64,000 nucleotides of DNA from Girardinichthys multiradiatus (lineage: Eukaryota; Chordata; Actinopteri; Cyprinodontiformes; Goodeidae). The notes beneath the pieces were generated by a model. That model worked only from the letters and a program-made list of their open reading frames with translations, did no database searches and was not told the DNA's origin. The position numbers and the translations under genes were made by a program. Shown here piece by piece: positions 58,244-64,000 of this stretch. The DNA lies in the NCBI RefSeq assembly GCF_021462225.1, contig NC_061816.1, positions 10,751,390-10,815,389 on the forward strand, read 5' to 3'. Each line of letters starts with the position of its first letter. The first letter of the stretch is position 1.

Positions 58244-59060
58244 GCCGAGACACGGGAGGAGGAAAAAGAAGGGCTAGAAGAGGAAGATGAGAAGGAGAGG
58301 CGCTCCGGATGCGGCAGCCTAAAATTCACCCACCGCATGGGGGCTGATACACCCCCTTGTTTGCATGCCAGCAGAACCGGCCAGCTGTCGAGCTCAGTTC
58401 GGCAGTGCGGTGCCCCTCCGATCTGCACCATAGACAAAAGTAAGAGCAGGAAGCCCAGCTCCTCGCCCGGATTCTCGCCCGCTTTCCCCCCAAGCTCGGA
58501 GACCACCAGTCGTACGTATTCCGCGTCGACGTCGCCCCAGTGCGGCTGGAAAACAGCAACCGCTACGGCGGTTTTCTCCTCGATCCCCGTCTCCTGCTGC
58601 CCCAGCGGCCGGTGGTCCTCACCTGCGGAAGAGGGGTCGCTGCTGCTGCCGCCCGGCCGCCGCGGCGCGAAAAGCCCCCGAGCGCCCCTGTTCAGATGGC
58701 GTCGTCTGCCGCGCGGCGCGGGGAGAGGAGCGGCAGCGACGGTCAGGCATGCGGCGGCGCTAACGTGAAGTCGGCTGTACGCGGCAGCTGTCTGTTTCTG
58801 CACAAAAAACCATTGCATATTAGTGGGGATGGCAGGGGGTCGATGCGTCCGTCCGTGCGGGAGGAGGAGAGGGGAGGAGGGTTGCAGAGAACCTGCCGGG
58901 TGTCCGTCAGCAACTCGGTGGCATCACTCAGTCCGTGCGGCAGGAAAGTGCTGCAGCAGGGGGGGGCTCCTTTCCAAACACACACACACACACACACACT
59001 CCAGCGCGCTGAACGCACACGCTGGATGAAAAATCAGCGGTGCTCCTGCGCTCTGTAGTC
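58244..59060 (-). promoter_or_regulatory. CpG island at fgf14 exon 1b (probable promoter and 5'UTR)
   Basis: This GC-rich, CpG-rich block directly upstream of exon 1b stands out from the AT-rich surroundings; CG dinucleotides are frequent from about 58480 to 58960. It most likely holds the 1b transcription start and 5'UTR. A (CA)n run lies at 58979-58999. Long open frames cross it on both strands, as expected of GC-rich DNA with few stop codons. No convincing TATA box was seen; the promoter role is inferred from position. Confidence 0.65.
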
Positions 59061-59604
59061 AGTGTGCTCTGGAGCTGCAAGTGAATCACTGGAGGGAATA
59101 TCCCCACTATAACACTGTTTTCCTCTTTTTAAAAAATCCATATGAATATTTGATCCGCGTTTCTCAATGATCCAAAAACTCCAATGCGCCAAGATACTGC
59201 TGATATCTGTCTGTATCCTCTTCCTCCACTCCTCTCCGCCTCCTCTTCCTCACCTTGGTAATAAAAAGAAGCTACTGGAATCTGGAGCCTTCAGTACTCC
59301 ATAAACTTAATGGGGAAGACGCGGAAGCCCATCGTTGTCGGGTCTGGGCACTCTGTCTCAGTCCAATCACAGGGGCATCAGAGTCCTCTTCAGCGGCGCT
59401 GAGGGGACCGACGGCCGGTAAGACGCGACAAGGTGCACTGGCTACCGATAACCAAACAGCAAACTAAGTGGAAGCGGTTACAGCAAACACCTGTTCCGGT
59501 TTGCAGCATCAAAATAAAACATGGGGCCATCGATCCGCCCATGCGGACTCATTTCTTTATCTTTAAGCATGCAGAAGAGTTTAGTTTGCAGATCCATTCA
59601 ACTC
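59061..59604. other. 5' flank of fgf14 exon 1b
   Basis: Moderately GC-rich, with a C/T-rich stretch CTCTTCCTCCACTCCTCTCC at about 59218. No coding feature. It could hold distal promoter elements; none is identified. Confidence 0.35.
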
Positions 59605-61010
59605 TCATTACTCTGATACCCATAAATGAAATTAAGTGCAACAAACTGCCATCAGAAATCACCTAATTAATAAATGTAAGTACTTTAATCTCGTTATAGA
59701 TACAGCTTTCTGTGAAGTCATCTGAGGTCTGTTAGAAAACATTACTGATTAAACACTACAGTAAAGATCAAGGAACTAAGACATGACTGTCCACCTAAAC
59801 TGATAGACTCAGCAAGGAGGGTATTACTTAGAGAAACAACCACAAGATCCATGGTAACCAACGGAGCTGGAGAGACCGACAGCTCAGGTTAAAGAATCTG
59901 TAGACAGGACCTCTATTTGTCGTACTGGACAAATCTGGCCCTAATGGAAAAGTGGCACAAAAAAAAAGCCATTGATAAAAGGAAACCAAAAACAAAAAAG
60001 TCAACTAGCACATGCCTTGTAGAAGACAAGGCTAACATGTGGATTTGTGGCAGAAAACTAACTCATTAACTTCAACACACCATCTCCATGGTGAAACATG
60101 GTAGTGGCAGCATCATGCTGTGGGGAAGCTTCTTGTCAGCAGGGACAGGGAAGCTGGTCAGAGTTGATAGGAAGACAGATAGACCTAAAAACAGGGCAAT
60201 CCTGGAAGAAAACCTTCTACAGATTCCATAAGACTTAAGGATGGGATAGATGTTCATCTTCCAGTAGACAGAATGACCCTGTCAAAGTCCAGATCTAAAT
60301 CTGAACAATCTAAGAGAAGACTTGAAAGCTAATGTTAACCCAATCTTACTGAGCCTGAGATGTTCCACAGATAAGAATGAGCAAAAAACATCTTTAGACG
60401 TGAAAAGCTGATGGAGACACTCTGAAAAACTGAAGCTCTATTTGCAGAGAAATGTATGGAAACAGGGCTGCACGGTGGCGCAGTTGGTAGCACTGTTGCC
60501 TTGCAGCAAGAAGGTCCTGGGTTCAATTCCCAGCTGGGGTCTTTCTGCATGGAGTTTGCATGTTCTCCCTGTGCATGCGTGGGTTCTCACCAGGTACTCT
60601 GGCTTCCTCCCACAGTCCAAAGACATGCCTGTTAGGTTAATTGGTCTCTCTAAATTGCCCTTAGGTGTATGAATGAGTGTGTGTATGGTTGTTTGTGTGT
60701 TGCCCTGCGATGGACTGGCGACCTGTCCAGGTTGTACCCTGCCTCTTGCCCATAGACTGCTGGAGATAGGCACCAGCTCCCCCGCGACCCACTATGGAAT
60801 AAGCGGTAGAAAATGACTGACTGACTATGGAAACAAACATTTTACACATTTTGTTTTTGTAAAAATGCTGAAAACCACGTTATTTCCCTTCTTCTTCACA
60901 TCTATGCAATACTTCTTAAGCTATCACAAAAAATCCTGATAAAATATGTTTAACTTTGTGGTTTTAACTTGAGAGAATATGAAAAGGTTCTATCAGCATG
61001 AATCCTATTT
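59605..61010 (+). mobile_element. Tc1-like remnant (family A), split by a SINE
   Basis: Left part: ACTCTGATACCCATAAATGA, CTGTGAAGTCATCTGAGGTC and AAAGATCAAGGAACTAAGAC. Then catalytic-domain sequence GTGAAACATGGTAGTGGCAG, CATCATGCTGTGGGG and CTGGAAGAAAACCTTCTAC (60090-60225). After the SINE at 60465-60825 the 3' end resumes (GAATATGAAAAGGTTC). It lies about 1.4 kb upstream of the exon 1b start codon. No intact frame. Confidence 0.75.
60465..60825 (+). mobile_element. tRNA-derived SINE with 10-bp target duplication
   Basis: The head GGGCTGCACGGTGGCGCAGT (A box TGGCGCAGTTGG) and GGTCCTGGGTTCAATTCCC (B box) start a typical fish SINE. The body contains GGAGTTTGCATGTTCTCCC, GTTAGGTTAATTGGTCTCTC and GCGATGGACTGGCGACCTG, and the tail is TGACTGACTGAC. 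TATGGAAACA flanks both sides (60455-60464 and 60826-60835). It sits inside the family A Tc1 copy, so it is the younger insertion. Confidence 0.88.
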
Positions 61011-61828
61011 GACTACCTTAGTACTATTTAAACATTAAACCGATATCCAAAGTCAAGTTATCTTGCTGCATAACACAAACTGAATACATAACAATGCAGA
61101 AGAATATTTTTACAAAACCATTCATGTTTAGAGCATCAGTGCAAATATGGTTGACTCTCAGCTATGACTTTTATTTTGAAGGAAACAGCCACCTCCGGCT
61201 TTCTAGTGCAGCTTGCTGCAGCCCAACTGGTGTGGAGGAAGTTTCCAGTTAGTGAAGACACGTGGTTCCCCACACCGTCGATATGTGACTGGCAGCGCTC
61301 TGGGTGAGAGAGAGGCGGCATGCGGCGCAGCGGCATTACTCATCCAGAGGGAAAGCCGCTTCTTTCTCAATGCTCCGCCTTTTGGGCTGCAGAAGCTCCA
61401 ATTCTAGATTGAAAATCTCAATGCAGTATGTGGTGGAAAATGCGCACCTGTTGCACGACTCGTTTCCAACATTAAGATGTTGAAGCTCCATGAAATTCGA
61501 GTGCCTCATCTAATTAATGTGTGTATTGTTTTCCGGTTTGCTTGAACAAGAAGGATGTTTTTAATTAGGAAGAAACACTGGGTTGTGCTGTAGTCACCAC
61601 TGCACTGCTCAGAGTGCTGCAGTGATTGTGAATTCAGAGCCAGAGCTGGAGGTTGTCCACTTTGCTGAATCCACACATGCTGCTCCAGCAAGCATCCACA
61701 GACTGGGAATCTCACTCAGCGTTGACAAACACACATTAAAACAAACTGATCGGTGGTAAACTGGTTTTCATGCCAGTTTGATTTCTTTTATTTAACCAGG
61801 TTGTCCCATAGAACACACCAGCCTCAGT
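61011..61828. other. Flanking DNA, nothing recognised
   Basis: Without classified repeats. The block 61180-61420 is GC-richer, with several CpG; no gene is recognised in its frames. Confidence 0.35.
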
Positions 61829-61829
61829 G

Positions 61830-62075
61830 TAAAATGTGCTGGTGGCAGCAGGATGGTTTTCTCTACACTAGACATGATGGGAAGATCGATGGAGCTAAAT
61901 AATAGACAATCCTGGAAGAAACTCCCTTATAGCCTGCAAAAGACCTGGTTACCTTTCAGCAGGACAACAACACTAAACATACACCCAGAGCTAAAATGCT
62001 TGGGTATAGATCAAAGCATAGCCCTATGTTAGAATGGCCTAGTCAAAGTACAGACCTACTGTTAACCTCAAAGTT
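61830..62075 (+). mobile_element. Tc1-like catalytic fragment
   Basis: GTGCTGGTGGCAGCAGGATG, ACAATCCTGGAAGAAACTCC, TTTCAGCAGGACAACAACAC and AGAATGGCCTAGTCAAAGTA encode pieces of a Tc1 catalytic domain (the QQDN-type region at about 61957). Both ends are missing. Confidence 0.65.
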
Positions 62076-63600
62076 ATTTAACCATTCAACCAATACGTTT
62101 ATTTTTGATTATGGTGTGCCATTACTACTTTATATAGAAAGCCTTTATAATTGAAACATGTTTAAAAACATTTATGTGCATGTGTCAGAATAAGAAGTTA
62201 AAGAGTATAATGTTCCTCCAAACCCAAATACAGCACAAGCACCTCAAATCATTTAAACAGAGGCAATGACAGCATTAGATCCTTGTTAAAACTGAGCATC
62301 TACAGACACCTTTACTGATGCACATGCAACGTTTATATTGTAAAGAGAATTAAGAGAAAGCCTGGAGAAAAGACTAGAGTTCAGATTTCCATGTGCCTCA
62401 ACAGTGGAACCATCTCCTCCGTTAAACAGTAAGAATTATTCTCTCTCCCTATTCAAGACGAAACATTTCCTCAAAGTTTTAACATGGTCCAGTCGTGACT
62501 GTCCTGCTGTCCTCCACCCGTCTAATAAAGCTCAGATGCATTAATGTGCATTTTCTTAAGGCATCAGAAATTGTTTTAAGCTCCACAATTTAACACTTTG
62601 GCCATCATAATTATGCAACGACTTTGTCCTGTTCTGCAGTGGAGATGGACCATGTGGAAAACTAAAGACTCACAAACAGAGCCCAACATAAGAAGAAACC
62701 AAAACCACAGGGATCACAGGTGGGCAGCAGGAAGCAAACAGGAAGAAGGATGAAGTGTAGACAGAGGACCTGTCAAAGGAGTAAGTGAAAACTAGTCCCT
62801 TAGATGCTGGGTGGTGATTAGTGAATAGAAAACTGGTGAGCATCTATCTGCGGCTCAAAGGAAAGCTAGTGATGGCCGAATGAAGTTTTCCCAAGTATTG
62901 AAGCTTGTTTTGAAAAAAGGTGCATTATTCACACACAGTCCTCTTCAGTGGCATCTGGTGGCCAAACATATGAAGAGCAGCTTGAATGTACAATTTGAAA
63001 TAAACAGATTTTTTAAGATGTACACAGAGTATGGAAAACCATTTCTGACAAAAACCAACAACCCAAAATAATCCAAATTCAAAACCAAGCAAGACACAAA
63101 GACCTGTGTTTGACACAATCAATAACCAATAATTAAAGTTATTTATTTTAAAGTGGTAGTGCAGGTGACCATGCAATGTGACATTGCAACCTCTTATTTT
63201 CTCCTCAGGTCGTCCACATTGTGTCATTCTTGTTTGTAGAGAATGTTTTGTTGTTTAGAGCATGCCAGCCTGAAGACACTGATGAGGTTTGATAAGCTTC
63301 CAGCTGGAGTCCAGAGTTTTCTGTCAGCTTAAGAAAGCTGGACAGCTGAATCATCTCTACGACCGTTTGTATATTTTATTATTTATTTTTACTGTGTGAA
63401 AAGCATCTGCTTGTTGTCAAGGGTTGAACTGAGCCCTGATATTACTGGCTCACAACTGATCAGTGGCTCTCCCTCATTGGGGAACCTCAAGCTGGAAATT
63501 ATGGAAGTAAGAGAGACTTTTGAAGCTGGCCACCTCAAGTGACGTATCAGGTGATAGATGTGATTTGAGAGTAACTTTTATTCAAGCCAAGTTTGATCAC
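62076..63600. other. Flanking DNA, possible MITE pieces
   Basis: The block at 62865-62970 (GATGGCCGAATGAAG, GTGGCATCTGGTGGCC) resembles a fish MITE. No gene recognised. Confidence 0.3.
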
Positions 63601-63639
63601 TTGGGTCTAGTGAGACTATTTGAAAGTCCTTTGTTTTGT

Positions 63640-63775
63640 TGTTGTCAACATTGCCCATTGCCCATTTGTCTGTCCACACAACTCGACTGTTAATAGACTG
63701 GAAGAGCTACATCAACTTTTAATTTCTATTTGGGATAAATAAATTATATTTGAATTGAATTGAATTCCTCATCAT
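63640..63775 (+). mobile_element. Possible LINE 3' end with (ATTGA)n tail
   Basis: TTCTATTTGGGATAAATAAA, then TTGAATTGAATTGAATTC, looks like a LINE 3' terminus with a short tandem tail. No coding sequence was identified upstream. Confidence 0.4.
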
Positions 63776-64000
63776 TCTTCTGGGAAACGCCTGAAGCTAA
63801 ACTGAGCAAGTAACCCTTTTTTATCCCCTTTTACACCAAAACTTAGTAATTTCTTTGGAAGATAAAGAATTAATGTCAGATTGATTGATTGAATGACCGA
63901 TTTGTGAGGCCAATTGATTAACTATTAAGTAATCTAATTTAATGTAATATCTGCTATAAAGCTTTATGGAATTCTAAATTAGCAAAAATAGGATAATTCA

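Noticed and set aside
58127..58768. Plus-strand open frame of 213 codons opposite exon 1b
   Set aside because: It overlaps the conserved exon 1b on the other strand, is rich in Ser, Pro and Arg from GC-rich DNA, and has no domain; a CpG-island shadow.
1..64000. CRISPR array, bacterial operon or phage content
   Set aside because: No regularly spaced repeats or prokaryotic gene organisation; the window is plainly vertebrate.

Overview
The window is vertebrate nuclear DNA, almost certainly from a ray-finned (teleost) fish. It holds spliced exons of a conserved vertebrate gene, CpG-rich first exons, AT-rich introns, and a dense load of typical fish transposons: Rex3 and Rex1-like LINEs, many Tc1-like DNA elements, a chromodomain Ty3/gypsy element, tRNA-derived SINEs and hAT-like MITEs. 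Nothing bacterial, viral or plasmid-like was seen. The species cannot be fixed from the sequence.

One host gene explains the window. It is fgf14, a fibroblast growth factor homologous factor (FHF4), transcribed from the minus strand. Four of its exons are present: alternative first exon 1b (coding part about 58143-58236, inside a CpG island), alternative first exon 1a (27225-27417, inside a second CpG island), exon 2 (15514-15624, 111 nt) and exon 3 (8419-8522, 104 nt). Both first exons end in phase 1 at a GT donor, so either can splice to exon 2. The exon 2 to exon 3 junction is also phase 1, and exon 3 ends in phase 0. Exons 4 and 5 (the rest of the beta-trefoil core and the C-terminus) were not found and must lie beyond the left edge. 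Isoform 1a supplies the N-terminal block that plugs voltage-gated sodium channels. Isoform 1b swaps this for a short cysteine-containing leader.

Layout from left to right: a decayed Rex3 LINE (1-2904); intron 3 sequence with Tc1 remnants and a pyrimidine/purine tract; exon 3; intron 2 with Tc1 and other DNA-transposon remnants and a 5'-truncated Rex1-like LINE whose 3' end stops 43 nt short of exon 2; exon 2; the 11.6-kb intron up to exon 1a, holding a nearly complete Tc1/mariner element of DD36E type (16306-17532) and a long GA-rich strand-biased tract; exon 1a and its CpG island; the roughly 31-kb interval between the two first exons, packed with SINE, Tc1, gypsy (38390-41060), LINE and solo-LTR sequence; exon 1b and its CpG island; and 5' flanking DNA with a Tc1 copy split by a SINE.

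No exotic new system was found. The observations most worth testing are a possible frame-preserving 114-nt cassette exon at 50570-50683 between the two fgf14 first exons, a perfect 16-bp inverted repeat next to it, substitutions in a normally invariant part of the FGF core, and a LINE almost touching a splice donor. Transposon family names rest on recalled motif and nucleotide similarity, not on a database search.
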